DNA of 64,000 bases from Pseudomonas sp. CC120222-01a (GCF_003097235.1 NZ_QEQQ01000001.1:62001-126000), one strand, 5' to 3'; positions 37,562 to 47,763 are shown, counted from the stretch's first letter. A program made the numbers and translations. The notes: generated from the sequence alone by a model not told the origin.

Positions 37562-38131
37562 ATGATCCACATCCGCCCCATGACGCCCGACGACTTCGAG
37601 CGTTTCTGGCCGACCTTCCAGGCCATCGTCCAGGCCCGCGAAACCTACGCCTTCGACCCCGAACTGGACGTCGAGCAGGCTCGCCAGCTGTGGCTGCAAC
37701 TGCCACTGCATACCTTGGTGGCCGAAGCCGATGGCGAGCTGCTCGGCTCCTACTACCTCAAGGCCAACGCCGCCGGCCCTGGCGCCCATGTCGGCAACTG
37801 CGGCTACATGGTCTGCGACGCCGCCCGTGGCCGTGGCGTGGCCCGGCTGATGTGCGAGCACTCGCAGAAGCTGGCGCGCCAGGAAGGCTTTCTGGCATTG
37901 CAGTTCAATTCGGTGGTGGCGAGCAACGACGTGGCGGTGGCGCTGTGGACCAAGCTCGGCTTCGAGACCGTTGGCCGCCTGCCCAAAGCCTATCGCCATG
38001 CCCGCCTCGGGTTGGTGGACTGCCTGGTGATGTACAAGTGGCTGGCCGATGAGCCGGTGGTGGAAAAGCCTCCCCTGCTGATCGGGCGCAAGAACATCGA
38101 AGCACGGGTGTCGCGCCGCCGCGGGCGCTGA
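37562..38131 (+). CDS. GNAT-family N-acetyltransferase
   Basis: A 189-residue protein with the GNAT fold: N-terminal IRPMTPDDFERFWPTF, the acetyl-CoA loop YMVCDAARGRGVARLMCEHS (about residues 80-100), and the C-terminal SNDVAVALWTKLGFETVGRLP. The tail (about 160-189) is basic and probably disordered. The substrate is unknown. A possible promoter region for the riboswitch transcript begins after its stop. Confidence 0.88.
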   Translation: MIHIRPMTPDDFERFWPTFQAIVQARETYAFDPELDVEQARQLWLQLPLHTLVAEADGELLGSYYLKANAAGPGAHVGNCGYMVCDAARGRGVARLMCEHSQKLARQEGFLALQFNSVVASNDVAVALWTKLGFETVGRLPKAYRHARLGLVDCLVMYKWLADEPVVEKPPLLIGRKNIEARVSRRRGR

Positions 38132-38173
38132 CACGCGCATTTGACGTGCTGGCCATTCGATGGTCAGATGCGC

Positions 38174-38355
38174 GCCAGTTTCAGGTGTCCTGCGCCGCCG
38201 TGCGCAGGGTGAAACGGGAAGCCGGTGCGTCGTGGTTCACGACAAGTCCGGCGCTGCCCCCGCAACGGTAAGCGAGCGATGCCTTCGACACACCACTGTG
38301 CGCCAGCATGGGAAGGTGAAGGCTTCACGACCCTCGCAAGCCCGGAGACCGGCCT
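38174..38355 (+). ncRNA. cobalamin riboswitch 1
   Basis: The aptamer has the expected blocks in order: gggtgaaacgggaagccggtg near 38210, the core gctgcccccgcaacggtaag near 38254, a ccactgtgc then gggaaggtgaaggc near 38300, and the B12 box agcccggagaccggcc at its end. Binding of adenosylcobalamin normally lowers expression of the downstream gene. The target is the TonB receptor starting at 38479, which is about 120 bases on; that stretch should hold the expression platform. Confidence 0.93.
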
Positions 38356-38478
38356 GAAGCCTCACTTGGCAACCCGCGGTGGGCGGGCGCAGGCCGGTAT
38401 CCGCGTGCGCCTGCGTACGGGGTGTGCCTTTGCGTGTTTTCCACCGGGATCCATTCATTCCTGCAGCAGTGGAACGAC

Positions 38479-40596
38479 ATGTCCCGATTCATCAAGCTTC
38501 ACCCCCTGGCGGCCTGCCTGGCCGTCACGCTGCCAGCCCTGGCCGACCAACCTGTGCTGAACCTCCCTTCCACGGCCATCACCGATAGCCGTGACCCACA
38601 GCACGTCGACCTGGCCACGCCGACCGAGGCCGGTTCACGGCTGAACCTCACTGCTCTGGAAACCCCGGCCAGTACCAGCAGCATCACTGCCGAACAGATC
38701 GAGCAGCGCAACAACCTCACCGTGCAGGACGCCGTGACCCGCTCGCCCGGCATCACCTTCATCGGCAACCCGGGCGATGGCGGCACCGGCCTGTCGGCGC
38801 GTGGTTTCACCGGCCATGGCTCGGTGATGACCCTGTTCGACGGCGCGCGCCTGTACACCGGGGCCGGCACCCAGACCTTCCCGGTCGACCCGTGGATGGT
38901 CGAGCAGATCGACGTCATCCGCGGCCCGGCTTCGGTGCTGTATGGCGAAGGCGCGACCGGCGCGGTGATCAACGTGATCCCGAAAAAGCCGTTCGCTGGC
39001 GACATCCACAACCGCCTGCGCCTGGGCTACGGCTCCTGGGACCGCCAGCAACTGGGCCTGGACAGCGGCGGCAGCCTCAGCGAGCGCCTGAGCTATCGCC
39101 TGACCCTGAACCAGCAGGCCGGCAACGGCTGGGTCGACCGCACCGACTCGCGCAGCCTGGCGCTCAGTGCCGCGCTGCGTTTCGATGCCAGCGACGCGCT
39201 GAGCTTCACCCTCGCCCACGAGCGCGGCGACGCCCAGCCTGCCAACTATTACGGCACGCCGCTGATCGACGGCCATTACCGCAGCAGCCTGCGCAAGAAG
39301 AACTACAACATCCAGAACGACGAGCAGCGCTACCACGACGAGTGGACCCGCTTCACCACCGACTGGACGATCAACGACCAGCTCAGCGCCAGCAACCAGC
39401 TCTACTACATCAAGAGCCGCCGCCACTGGCGCAATGCCGAGAACTACAGCTGGGACGCCGATCGTGAGCTGCTGGAGCGCCAGAGCTACCTGGAGATCAA
39501 GCACAACCAGGAGCAGATCGGCGACCGCCAGACCTTCACCTTCGACCACAGCCTGTTCGGCCTGGCCAGCAAGACGCTGGTCGGTGTCGAATACAACAAG
39601 GTGCGCTTCAACGTCGACAGCAACCGGCCATACAACGACGTGGGCGGCGACTACATCGACCCCTGGCAGCCGACCCCGGGCTGGTTCCACAGCGACTCGC
39701 CAACCCGCCCACAGACGCTGTCCACCACCCACACCTTTGCCCTGTTCGCCGAGAACCGCCTGCAGCTCAGCGAGCGCCTGTCATTGGTGACCGGCGTGCG
39801 CCGCGACCAGAACCACATCGACCGCGACAACCTGCTCGACGGCAGCCGCAGCGACCGCAGCCTGCAAGGCGGCAACTGGCGCGCCGGGCTGGTGTACGCC
39901 GTCACCGACGACCTGTCGCTGTACGGCCAGTACTCCACCAGCGAGGACGGGGTGGACAACCTGGTCAGCCTGAGCCCGTCGCAGATGCACTACGACCTGA
40001 CCGAGGCGAAGCAGACCGAGCTGGGCCTCAAGCAGCGCTTCTGGGAGGGCCGTGGCGAGTGGACGCTGGCGGCGTTCCATATCGTCAAGAAGAAGCTGCT
40101 GGTGGATGACCCGATCACCCACGAGGCGCAACAGGCCGGGCAGCAGACCTCCGATGGCCTGGAGGCATCGCTGGAACTGGCCCTGGGGCAGCAGTGGCAG
40201 GTGTCGGCCAATGCCGCGCTGGTGCGGGCGAAATACGATGACTTCGACGAGGTGGTCGATGGCGTGGCACTAGATCGCGCCGGCAACCGCCCGGCCAATG
40301 TGCCACGGCGCACCGCCAACCTGTGGCTGAGCAAGGGCTTCGGCCAGCAGGTCGAGGCCGGGATTGGCGCGCGGTATGTGGATGAGCGTTATGCCGACAC
40401 GGCCAATAGCCAGCGTGCGCCGGGGTACACCGTGGTCGATGCCAACATTGGCTGGCAGGTGTTGCCGGATGTTCGGCTGGGGTTGCAGGTCAACAACCTG
40501 TTCGACCGGGAGTATGTGGCGTCGGTGTTCAGTGGCGAGCAGTGGGTGATGGGCGCGCCAAGGTCGTACTTCGCTACTGTGGATTACACCTTCTGA
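38479..40596 (+). CDS. TonB-dependent outer-membrane receptor, B12-riboswitch controlled
   Basis: A 705-residue outer-membrane transporter. After the signal peptide (about 22 residues, ACLAVTLPALA) comes a plug domain (about 45-165) with SRLNLTALETPASTSSIT, LTVQDAVTRSPGITF and VDVIRGPASVLYGEGATGAV-type sequence. A 22-strand barrel follows, ending in the aromatic terminus ATVDYTF. The plug is closer to siderophore-type receptors than to BtuB, yet a cobalamin riboswitch precedes it. It may import B12, a corrinoid precursor or a cobalt chelate. Start at 38479; the in-frame Met upstream would ruin the signal peptide. A REP pair follows. Confidence 0.9.
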   Translation: MSRFIKLHPLAACLAVTLPALADQPVLNLPSTAITDSRDPQHVDLATPTEAGSRLNLTALETPASTSSITAEQIEQRNNLTVQDAVTRSPGITFIGNPGDGGTGLSARGFTGHGSVMTLFDGARLYTGAGTQTFPVDPWMVEQIDVIRGPASVLYGEGATGAVINVIPKKPFAGDIHNRLRLGYGSWDRQQLGLDSGGSLSERLSYRLTLNQQAGNGWVDRTDSRSLALSAALRFDASDALSFTLAHERGDAQPANYYGTPLIDGHYRSSLRKKNYNIQNDEQRYHDEWTRFTTDWTINDQLSASNQLYYIKSRRHWRNAENYSWDADRELLERQSYLEIKHNQEQIGDRQTFTFDHSLFGLASKTLVGVEYNKVRFNVDSNRPYNDVGGDYIDPWQPTPGWFHSDSPTRPQTLSTTHTFALFAENRLQLSERLSLVTGVRRDQNHIDRDNLLDGSRSDRSLQGGNWRAGLVYAVTDDLSLYGQYSTSEDGVDNLVSLSPSQMHYDLTEAKQTELGLKQRFWEGRGEWTLAAFHIVKKKLLVDDPITHEAQQAGQQTSDGLEASLELALGQQWQVSANAALVRAKYDDFDEVVDGVALDRAGNRPANVPRRTANLWLSKGFGQQVEAGIGARYVDERYADTANSQRAPGYTVVDANIGWQVLPDVRLGLQVNNLFDREYVASVFSGEQWVMGAPRSYFATVDYTF

Positions 40597-40605
40597 TCTG
40601 AGCCA

Positions 40606-40715
40606 CCTGTACCGGCCTCTTCGCGGGTGAACCCGCTCCCACAGGGATAGCACAGGCTTCAGGGCTTACACATAACCTGTGGGAGCGGGTTCACCCGCGA
40701 AAGGGCCGGTACAGG
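40606..40715. repeat. inverted REP pair (GCGGGTGAACCCGCTCCCACA type)
   Basis: cctgtaccggcctcttcgcg on the left and ccgcgaaagggccggtacag on the right. The right copy has aagggcc instead of aagaggcc. It separates the TonB receptor transcript from the next gene. Confidence 0.88.
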
Positions 40716-40751
40716 CAACACAAAAAACCGCTATCAACTGTAAATTAAATA

Positions 40752-40764
40752 GTTATAAGATAAC
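40752..40764. promoter_or_regulatory. Zur-box-like palindrome GTTAT-N3-ATAAC
   Basis: gttataagataac is a 5-3-5 perfect inverted repeat in an AT-rich patch 40 bp before the acyltransferase gene. It is close to the GTTATA/TATAAC core of gamma-proteobacterial Zur (zinc uptake regulator) boxes. The match is by eye only. Confidence 0.4.
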
Positions 40765-40803
40765 GTTTCATTTGACACTAATTCCTGCCTGCGACTTCTT
40801 TCC

Positions 40804-41970
40804 ATGACCAGCGCCTCAGCCCTCCCAACCCAGCTCACCCAGCGCCTGCAGAGCATCGATGCCCTGCGCGGCCTGGTGATCCTGTTCATGCTGCTCGACC
40901 ACGTGCGTGAAACCTTCTTCCTGCACCGCCAGGTCAGCGACCCGATGGCCATCGACGCCACCGACCCGTCGCTGTTCGCCAGCCGCACCCTGGCCCACCT
41001 GTGCGCCCCGGTGTTCGTCCTGCTCACCGGCCTGTCGGCCTGGCTGTATGGCGAGAAGTACCAGGGTCGCAGCGATGTCTCGGCGTTCCTGTTCAAGCGT
41101 GGGTTGTTCCTGGTGGTCCTGGAGTTCACCCTGGTCAACTTCGCCTGGACCTTCCAGCTGCCGCCGAGCGTGGTCTACATGCAGGTGATCTGGGCCATCG
41201 GCGTGAGCATGATCGCGCTGTCGCTGCTGGTGTGGCTGCCGCGCCCTGCCCTGCTTGCCCTGGGTGCGCTGATCATCGCCGGGCACAACCTGCTCGATGG
41301 CCTGCACTTCGACGCGCAATCGGCCCTGCATGTGCCGTGGGCGATCCTGCATGACCGCGGCTGGCTGGAGGTCTCGGACAACCTGCGCCTGCGCACTTCC
41401 TACCCGGTGCTGCCGTGGATCGGCGTCATTGCCCTGGGCTACGGCCTCGGCCCGTGGTTCGCCCGTGGCAGCGATGCCGGCGAACGCCAGCACCGTCTGC
41501 TGATGGCCGGCGCCCTCGCCCTGCTCGGCTTCATGGTGCTGCGCATCTACAACGGCTACGGCGAGGCGCCGTGGAGCGGCTACCCGACCATCACCCAGAC
41601 GCTGATGAGCTTCTTCAACATCACCAAATACCCACCCTCGCTGCTGTTCCTGGCCCTGACCCTGGGTTGCGGCCTGCTGTTGCTGCGCGCCTTCGAGCGC
41701 GCCGGGCTGGCCCGCTGGATCGGCGCCCTGGCGGTGTTCGGCGCAGCACCGATGTTCTTCTACCTGCTGCACCTGTACGTGCTCAAGCTGCTGTACCTGG
41801 CCTGCGTGGCGCTGTTCGGCCTCAACCAGGGCGACTACTTCGGCTTCGACGGCATCGGCGCGGTGTGGCTGGCCGCGCTGCTGCTGGCGACGGCGCTGTA
41901 CTTGCCGGTGTACTGGTTTGCCCGGCTCAAGGCACGCCGGCGCGACATCCGCTGGCTGAAGTACTTCTGA
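40804..41970 (+). CDS. membrane acyltransferase-like protein (DUF1624/HGSNAT-like)
   Basis: A 388-residue polytopic membrane protein with about ten helices. It starts RLQSIDALRGLVILFMLLDHVRE, the DALRG-type pattern with an intramembrane His typical of DUF1624 and heparan-glucosaminide acetyltransferase relatives. Later features include LCAPVFVLLTGLSAWLYG, NITKYPPSLLFLALTLG and the C-terminal FGAAPMFFYLLHLYVLKLLY. These proteins move acyl groups across the membrane onto sugars or similar acceptors. It lies between the two B12 riboswitches but has its own AT-rich upstream region with a Zur-like palindrome, so it may not belong to either B12 unit. Confidence 0.85.
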   Translation: MTSASALPTQLTQRLQSIDALRGLVILFMLLDHVRETFFLHRQVSDPMAIDATDPSLFASRTLAHLCAPVFVLLTGLSAWLYGEKYQGRSDVSAFLFKRGLFLVVLEFTLVNFAWTFQLPPSVVYMQVIWAIGVSMIALSLLVWLPRPALLALGALIIAGHNLLDGLHFDAQSALHVPWAILHDRGWLEVSDNLRLRTSYPVLPWIGVIALGYGLGPWFARGSDAGERQHRLLMAGALALLGFMVLRIYNGYGEAPWSGYPTITQTLMSFFNITKYPPSLLFLALTLGCGLLLLRAFERAGLARWIGALAVFGAAPMFFYLLHLYVLKLLYLACVALFGLNQGDYFGFDGIGAVWLAALLLATALYLPVYWFARLKARRRDIRWLKYF

Positions 41971-42011
41971 TTTGGCGTTTCACCCGGCAGCCGGATGGTC
42001 TACCATGCGGC

Positions 42012-42186
42012 CCGCCGGTTTCCACCACGGAATTAATAGGGAATCCCGGGCCCGCCCAACCAGGCGTGCCAATCGGAACTGCCCCCGCAACTGTAGGTGC
42101 CGAGCCTGCTCCATCGATGCCACTGGATCATGATCCGGGAAGGCCGGAGCCGGGCGAGGACGCACCAGTCAGGAGACCTGCCGGCA
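42012..42186 (+). ncRNA. cobalamin riboswitch 2
   Basis: A second aptamer: ggtttccaccacggaattaa with gggaatcccgggcccgcc at the start, the core aactgcccccgcaactgtag near 42080, a gccactggatcatgatccgg and gggaaggccggagccgggcg block, and the B12 box agtcaggagacctgccggc at the end. The 5' part is less regular than in riboswitch 1, but the core and B12 box are clear. About 120 bases separate it from the binding-protein gene at 42309. It heads the ABC importer operon. The rest of the 338-bp gap is this leader. Confidence 0.93.
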
Positions 42187-42308
42187 CACATTCACCAACC
42201 GGCGGGGTGTCCGGGATGGCCATCCGTGTTGCCCCTGCACGCGCAGGGGTTCGGCGATGCCTGTCCGTGCGTTCCTCACCCGAACTGACCGACAGGAGAT
42301 CACCCAGC

Positions 42309-43319
42309 ATGCTGCCCCGTATCGCCACCTTGCTCGCCGGCCTGAGCCTCACCGGCCTGGCCCAGGCCGCCGCCACTCACTATCCGCTGACCGTCGACAA
42401 CTGTGGCGCGCCGCAGACCTTCGCCCAGGCGCCTGAGCGTGCGGTCACTATCGGCCAGGCCGGCACCGAGATGCTCTACGCCCTGGGCCTGGGCGACAAG
42501 CTGGCCGGCAGCTCGCTGTGGTTCAACAACGTACTGCCCGAATATCAGGCACTGAACGACAAGGTGCCGCGCCTGGCCGACAACGAGCCCAGCTTCGAAG
42601 CCGTGGTCGGCAAGCGCCCGCAACTGGTGGCGGTGCAGTTCGAGTGGATGGTCGGCGCCCAGGGCGCGGTCGCCACCCGCGAGCAGTTCAGTGAGCTGAA
42701 GATCCCCACCTACCTGCTGCCCTCGGACTGCGAAGGCAAGGACAACCTGGTCGGCGCCGACGGCACCCGCCTGCAGGCGTTCCAGGTCGAGAGCATCTAC
42801 AAGAGCATCAGCCAGCTGGCCGAGATCTTCGACGTGCAGGACCGCGGCGCCGCACTCAACGCCGACCTCAAGGCACGCCTGGATGGCGCCAGGCAGCAAC
42901 TGGCCGGCAAGGACCTGTCGCAGACCTCGGCACTGTTCTGGTTCTCCAGCGCCGACCTCGGCATCGACCCCTACGTTGCCGGTCGCCAGGGCGTGGCCGA
43001 CTTCATGCTGCGCACCTTGGGCGTGCGCAACGTGGTCGAGTCCACCGAAGAATGGCCGACCGTGGGCTGGGAAACCCTGGCCAAGGCCAACCCGACCTGG
43101 CTGATCATCGCGCGGATGGACCGCCGCCGCTTCCCTGCAGACGACTACCAGAAGAAGCTCGAATTCCTCCACAGCGACCCGGTGACGAAGAACATGGACG
43201 CGGTGAAGAACAACCGCATCATCATCCTCGACGCCGACGCCATGCAGGCCGGCATCCGCCTGTTCCGTGGCCTGCAGACCCTGTCTGCGGCCTTCGCCAG
43301 CGGTAAAGCGGCGCAGTGA
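42309..43319 (+). CDS. periplasmic binding protein of a B12-riboswitch-controlled ABC importer (BtuF/FepB-like)
   Basis: A 336-residue class III binding protein. A signal peptide (to about residue 21, LTGLAQAAA) is followed by DNCGAPQTFAQAPERAVTIGQAGTEMLYALGLGDKLAG, of which the ALGLGDKLAG part is a typical helix start. The second lobe includes VGWETLAKANPTWLII. It has a single Cys pair possibility (Cys in DNCG and SDCEG), unlike E. coli BtuF. The family takes up B12, siderophores or haem; the riboswitch points to cobalamin, a corrinoid or cobalt chelate. It overlaps the permease start by one base. Confidence 0.85.
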   Translation: MLPRIATLLAGLSLTGLAQAAATHYPLTVDNCGAPQTFAQAPERAVTIGQAGTEMLYALGLGDKLAGSSLWFNNVLPEYQALNDKVPRLADNEPSFEAVVGKRPQLVAVQFEWMVGAQGAVATREQFSELKIPTYLLPSDCEGKDNLVGADGTRLQAFQVESIYKSISQLAEIFDVQDRGAALNADLKARLDGARQQLAGKDLSQTSALFWFSSADLGIDPYVAGRQGVADFMLRTLGVRNVVESTEEWPTVGWETLAKANPTWLIIARMDRRRFPADDYQKKLEFLHSDPVTKNMDAVKNNRIIILDADAMQAGIRLFRGLQTLSAAFASGKAAQ

Positions 43320-44328
43320 TGAAAGCCCTGCCCTACACTGCCCTGGCCTTGCTGGCCCTGCTCGCGGCCGTGCTGGCCGGTACCGCCATCGGCGAAACCA
43401 ACCTGTCGCCACAACTGGTCTGCCAGGTGCTGGCCAACCACCTGTGGCAGGCCGGTTACCCGGTCGACCCGATCGACGCCGGCATCGTCTGGAACTACCG
43501 CCTGACCCGCGCCCTGGTCGCCGCCGCCTGCGGCGCGGGGCTGGCGACTTGTGGAGTAATCCTTCAGGCGCTGCTGCGCAACCCGCTGGCCGAGCCCTAC
43601 CTGCTCGGGCTGTCCGCCGGCGCCTCGACCGGCGCGGTGCTGGTCGGCCTGCTGGGCTTGGGCAGCGTAGCCCTGAGCATGTCCGGCGGCGCCTTCATCG
43701 GTGCCCTGGCGGCCTTCGCTCTGGTGCTGGTGCTGGCCCGTGCAGCCGGGCCAAGCAGCAACAACGCCCAGGTGATCCTCGCCGGCATTGCCGGCTCGCA
43801 GCTGTTCACGGCCCTTACAGCGTTCCTCATCACCAAGTCGGCCACCGCCGAGCAGGCGCGCGGCATCCTGTTCTGGCTGCTGGGCAACCTCAGCGGCGTG
43901 CGCTGGCCTTCGGTGTGGATGGCATTGCCGGTGGCGCTGTTCGGGCTGGTGGTTTGCCTGTGGCACCGCCGGGCGCTGGATGCCTTCACCTTCGGCGCCG
44001 ACTCGGCGGCCTCGCTGGGCATTGCCGTGCGCCGCACGCACTTGCTGCTGATCAGTTGCGCGGCACTGGTAACGGCAGTGATGGTGTCGATCGTCGGCGC
44101 CATCGGCTTCGTCGGCCTAGTCATCCCCCACGCCCTGCGCCTGCTGCTCGGCCCCGGCCATAGCCGCCTGCTGCCGGCCAGCGCCCTGGGCGGCGCGCTG
44201 TTCCTGATTGCCGCCGATGTGCTGTCGCGCACGCTGATAACTGGCCAGGTGATTCCGGTCGGCGTGGTCACTGCCTTGATCGGCGCGCCGGTGTTCGCGC
44301 TGATCCTGGTCAGCCGCCGGGGGCGCCC

Positions 44329-44332
<4 letters not shown>
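43319..44332 (+). CDS. FecCD-family ABC permease (BtuC-like)
   Basis: A 337-residue permease with about ten helices. Family signatures include TRALVAAACGAGLATCGVILQ, LLRNPLAEPYLLGLSAGAS and the late IGFVGLVIPHALRLLLGPGH. The cytoplasmic loop that contacts the ATPase (GPGHSRLLPASALGGA) is intact. It starts at the ATG whose A is the last base of the preceding stop codon, and it overlaps the ATPase gene by four bases, so the three are translationally coupled. Confidence 0.92.
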
Positions 44333-45117
<785 letters not shown>

Positions 45118-46482
45118 ATGACAGGACGTTCCCGCATGTTGTTGCGCCCCGCTGCTGTAATCGCCTTGCCACTGACAATCTTCGCCCCGTTCGCCCAGGC
45201 AGATTCGGCGCAGTCTCAAAGCAATGGCTTCGTCGAAGACAGCAGCTGGAACATCCTCAACCGCACCGTCTACGACCAGCGTGACTACAAGCACGGCGGG
45301 CGCAACAGCGGCGCGCGCAATGCCTACAAGCCACGCAGCGAACGTAACGGCCTGGCCGAGGAATGGGCCTACGGCCTGATGGGCACGTTCCAGTCCGGTT
45401 TCACCCAAGGCCTGATCGGCGTCGGCGTCGATGCCCACGCCTATCAGGGCGTGCAGCTCGACAGCGGTGGCGGCCGTGCCGGCAAGGCGCGCCTGCTGAG
45501 CCTGGACAACGACGGCCACCCCAAGAACGAATACAGCCGGGGCGGCGCGGCGCTGAAACTGCGGGTATCCAATACGGTGCTGTCCTGGGGCGAACAGCGG
45601 GTGAAGACGCCTGTGTTCAGCTCCTCGGACAGCCGCCTGCTGCCCGAAACGGCCACGGGCTTGTTCCTGACCAGCAGCGAGATCGACACCCTCAAGCTGG
45701 TCGCCGGCCACTTCAACGAAAGCACCGACCGCAACGCGTCCAGCCACGACCAGGGCTTTGTGGTGAACTACTCCGACGGCCGCCAGGGCAACAGCTTCGA
45801 CCTCGCCGGCCTGGTGTGGAACCCCGGCGCCGCCTTCAGCGGCAGCCTGTACACCTCGCGCTACCAAGACACCTGGAACCAACACTACCTCGGCAGCACC
45901 CTCAGCCATGCCTTGGACGACCGCCGCAGCCTGAGCCTGGACCTCAACCTGTACCGCACCACTGACACCGGCAAGGCGCTGTCCGGGCGTATCGACAACA
46001 CCACCTGGAGCCTGGTCTCGCGCTACAGCCAGGGCCCGCACAGTTTCGGCCTCGGCTGGCAGCAAGTGGATGGCAACACGCCGTTCGACTACGTCACCCG
46101 CGGGGCGATCTACATCGCCAACGCCGTGCAGATGTCCGACTTCAACGCACCGAACGAAAAGTCATGGCAGGCGCGCTATGACCTGAACATGGGCGGCTAC
46201 GGCATTCCGGGGCTGAACCTGACCGCCCTGTATGTACGCGGCTTCGATATCGACGGCAGCCACGTCGACCCCAATGGCGGCTATGCGTACCTGGGTTATG
46301 GCAAGGGTGGCAAGCATTGGGAAAGGGACCTCGAGGCGCGCTACGTGGTGCAGAGTGGCAAGGCCAAGGGCACCACCTTCTCGCTGCGGCACAATATGCA
46401 CCGTGGCAACACGGCGCAGGCGGAGCTCGATGGCGACCAGATTCGCTTGGCAGTGGAGTGGCCTTTGTCAGGCAGTTTCTGA
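45118..46482 (+). CDS. OprD-family outer-membrane porin
   Basis: A 454-residue OprD-type porin. A signal peptide (about residues 7-29, ending FAPFAQADS) precedes the OprD pattern FVEDSSWNILNRTVYDQRDY and EWAYGLMGTFQSGFTQGLIGVGVDA. It also has LKLRVSNTVLSWGEQRVKTPVF, SLVSRYSQGPHSFGLGWQQV and the aromatic end. OprD porins pass small substrates such as amino acids, aromatic acids or peptides. The gene begins at the base after the ATPase stop, so it appears to be part of the B12-riboswitch operon. A start at 45136 would give a more typical signal peptide. Confidence 0.9.
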   Translation: MTGRSRMLLRPAAVIALPLTIFAPFAQADSAQSQSNGFVEDSSWNILNRTVYDQRDYKHGGRNSGARNAYKPRSERNGLAEEWAYGLMGTFQSGFTQGLIGVGVDAHAYQGVQLDSGGGRAGKARLLSLDNDGHPKNEYSRGGAALKLRVSNTVLSWGEQRVKTPVFSSSDSRLLPETATGLFLTSSEIDTLKLVAGHFNESTDRNASSHDQGFVVNYSDGRQGNSFDLAGLVWNPGAAFSGSLYTSRYQDTWNQHYLGSTLSHALDDRRSLSLDLNLYRTTDTGKALSGRIDNTTWSLVSRYSQGPHSFGLGWQQVDGNTPFDYVTRGAIYIANAVQMSDFNAPNEKSWQARYDLNMGGYGIPGLNLTALYVRGFDIDGSHVDPNGGYAYLGYGKGGKHWERDLEARYVVQSGKAKGTTFSLRHNMHRGNTAQAELDGDQIRLAVEWPLSGSF

Positions 46483-46493
46483 CACAAGCCCAA

Positions 46494-46991
46494 TCAGGCC
46501 AGCCAATGCTCCATGTGCGTGGTGCGCCACAGCGGGTCGTCCTCCACATCGATCACTGCAAAGCCCTGGCGCTCCCAGAAGCGGATCGCGCCGGGCAAAA
46601 ACGGGTGGGTATGCAGGTACAGGCATTCGACCCCAGCGGCACCGGCGTGCTCGCGCAAGGCAGCGAACAATGCCGCCGCCAGGCCATGACGGCGGTACTC
46701 GGGCAGCACGAACAGGCGCACCACCTCGACCACCCGCCTGCCGTGGTAGTCGAGCTGGGCGAAGCGATGGTCGTAGGGCAGATAGCCGATGCCTGCGATC
46801 AACTGGCCACGGTCGCGGGCTTCGAGAAAATGGCCCTGGCCTTCCAGGTAAGTTTCGGCGAAATGGGCCAGGTCCTTCGGCAATGGCGAACCGGCCAGCA
46901 TCGGGAACAATCCGCGGCGGGCGTCGTCGATGAAGGCCACGACTTCGCTGATGCGGTCAGGGTTGGGCGATTGAATGGTCCAGTGGGTCAT
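46494..46991 (-). CDS. GNAT-family N-acetyltransferase
   Basis: A 165-residue protein with the GNAT core: VVEVVRLFVLPEYRRHGLAAALFAAL (acetyl-CoA loop RRHGLA, about residues 90-110) and FLPGAIRFWERQGFAVID near the C-terminus. The N-terminal half covers a typical alpha/beta lead-in. The substrate is unknown. It is convergent with the OprD porin gene with only 11 bp between their stops, and divergent from the lipoprotein gene. Confidence 0.88.
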   Translation of the reverse strand: MTHWTIQSPNPDRISEVVAFIDDARRGLFPMLAGSPLPKDLAHFAETYLEGQGHFLEARDRGQLIAGIGYLPYDHRFAQLDYHGRRVVEVVRLFVLPEYRRHGLAAALFAALREHAGAAGVECLYLHTHPFLPGAIRFWERQGFAVIDVEDDPLWRTTHMEHWLA

Positions 46992-47103
46992 GGGCCTGAA
47001 AACGTGGTTTGGACGAACGGTTTTCTACCTCAGGGAGTGATGGCTGACAACCCGACACCGCTATAATCACCCCCTCTGAAACACGCGCCCAAGGCCACCC
47101 CCA

Positions 47104-47583
47104 ATGCCCCGCATCCACACGTTGCTGCTCCCCCTGCTGTTCACTGCCGCCCTCGCTGCCTGCGACCAGAAGCCCACCCGCGAAGAGCAGATTCTGGCTA
47201 ACCTGCCGCTGCAGGAAGCCTACGACCACAACATCGAGCGCATGGCCGCGCTGCTCACCCGCACCCACCCGCAGCTCGATGCGGCCACCATCAGCAACGT
47301 CCTGCGCAAGCACCTCACCGTCGAGGACCAGCGCCAGGACCTGTACAAGCTCTACAGCGAGAAGAACTTCAGCGACGCCGAATTCGCCACCATCGTTGCC
47401 GCTACCCGCGACCCGGCCAAGGCCAAGGCGCTGGAACAGACCGAAGAAGGCAAGCGCCTGAGCGACAAGCTCACCGGGCTGATGCGCGAAACGGCGCAGG
47501 ACGAGAAGGTGCAGGCACTGGCCGAGCAGCGGATGCAGCAGGTCGAGGATGAGTTGCAAGCTCTGGAGAAACCAGAGTCCTGA
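47104..47583 (+). CDS. small predicted lipoprotein
   Basis: A 159-residue protein with a lipoprotein signal: MPRIHTLLLPLLFTAALAAC, with a lipobox ending at Cys20. The residue after Cys is Asp, which in many gamma-proteobacteria favours inner-membrane retention. The mature part is highly charged and helical (REEQILANLPLQEAYDHNIE, LRKHLTVEDQRQDLYKLY, ending in coiled-coil-like QRMQQVEDELQALEKP). I recognise no family. Its role is unknown. Confidence 0.8.
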   Translation: MPRIHTLLLPLLFTAALAACDQKPTREEQILANLPLQEAYDHNIERMAALLTRTHPQLDAATISNVLRKHLTVEDQRQDLYKLYSEKNFSDAEFATIVAATRDPAKAKALEQTEEGKRLSDKLTGLMRETAQDEKVQALAEQRMQQVEDELQALEKPES

Positions 47584-47606
47584 GCCTTGGGCTCCAGCTT
47601 TCTCCT

Positions 47607-47698
47607 GCACTGGCCTCTTCGCGGGCAAGCCCGCTCCCACAGGGGATAGCACAGGCTTCAGGCCGTGGGAGCGGGCTTGCCCGCGAAGAGGCCAGCAC
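47607..47698. repeat. inverted REP pair (GCGGGCAAGCCCGCTCCCACA type)
   Basis: actggcctcttcgcgggcaa on the left and its complement on the right with about 25 bp between. It lies between the lipoprotein and uvsE genes on the same strand and could end the former. Confidence 0.85.
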
Positions 47699-47763
47699 AT
47701 GTTGAGGTGATCTTTCCCCCAAATGCCGGGTCGAACAGATATCCCGCCCCTTGGAGACTGACC

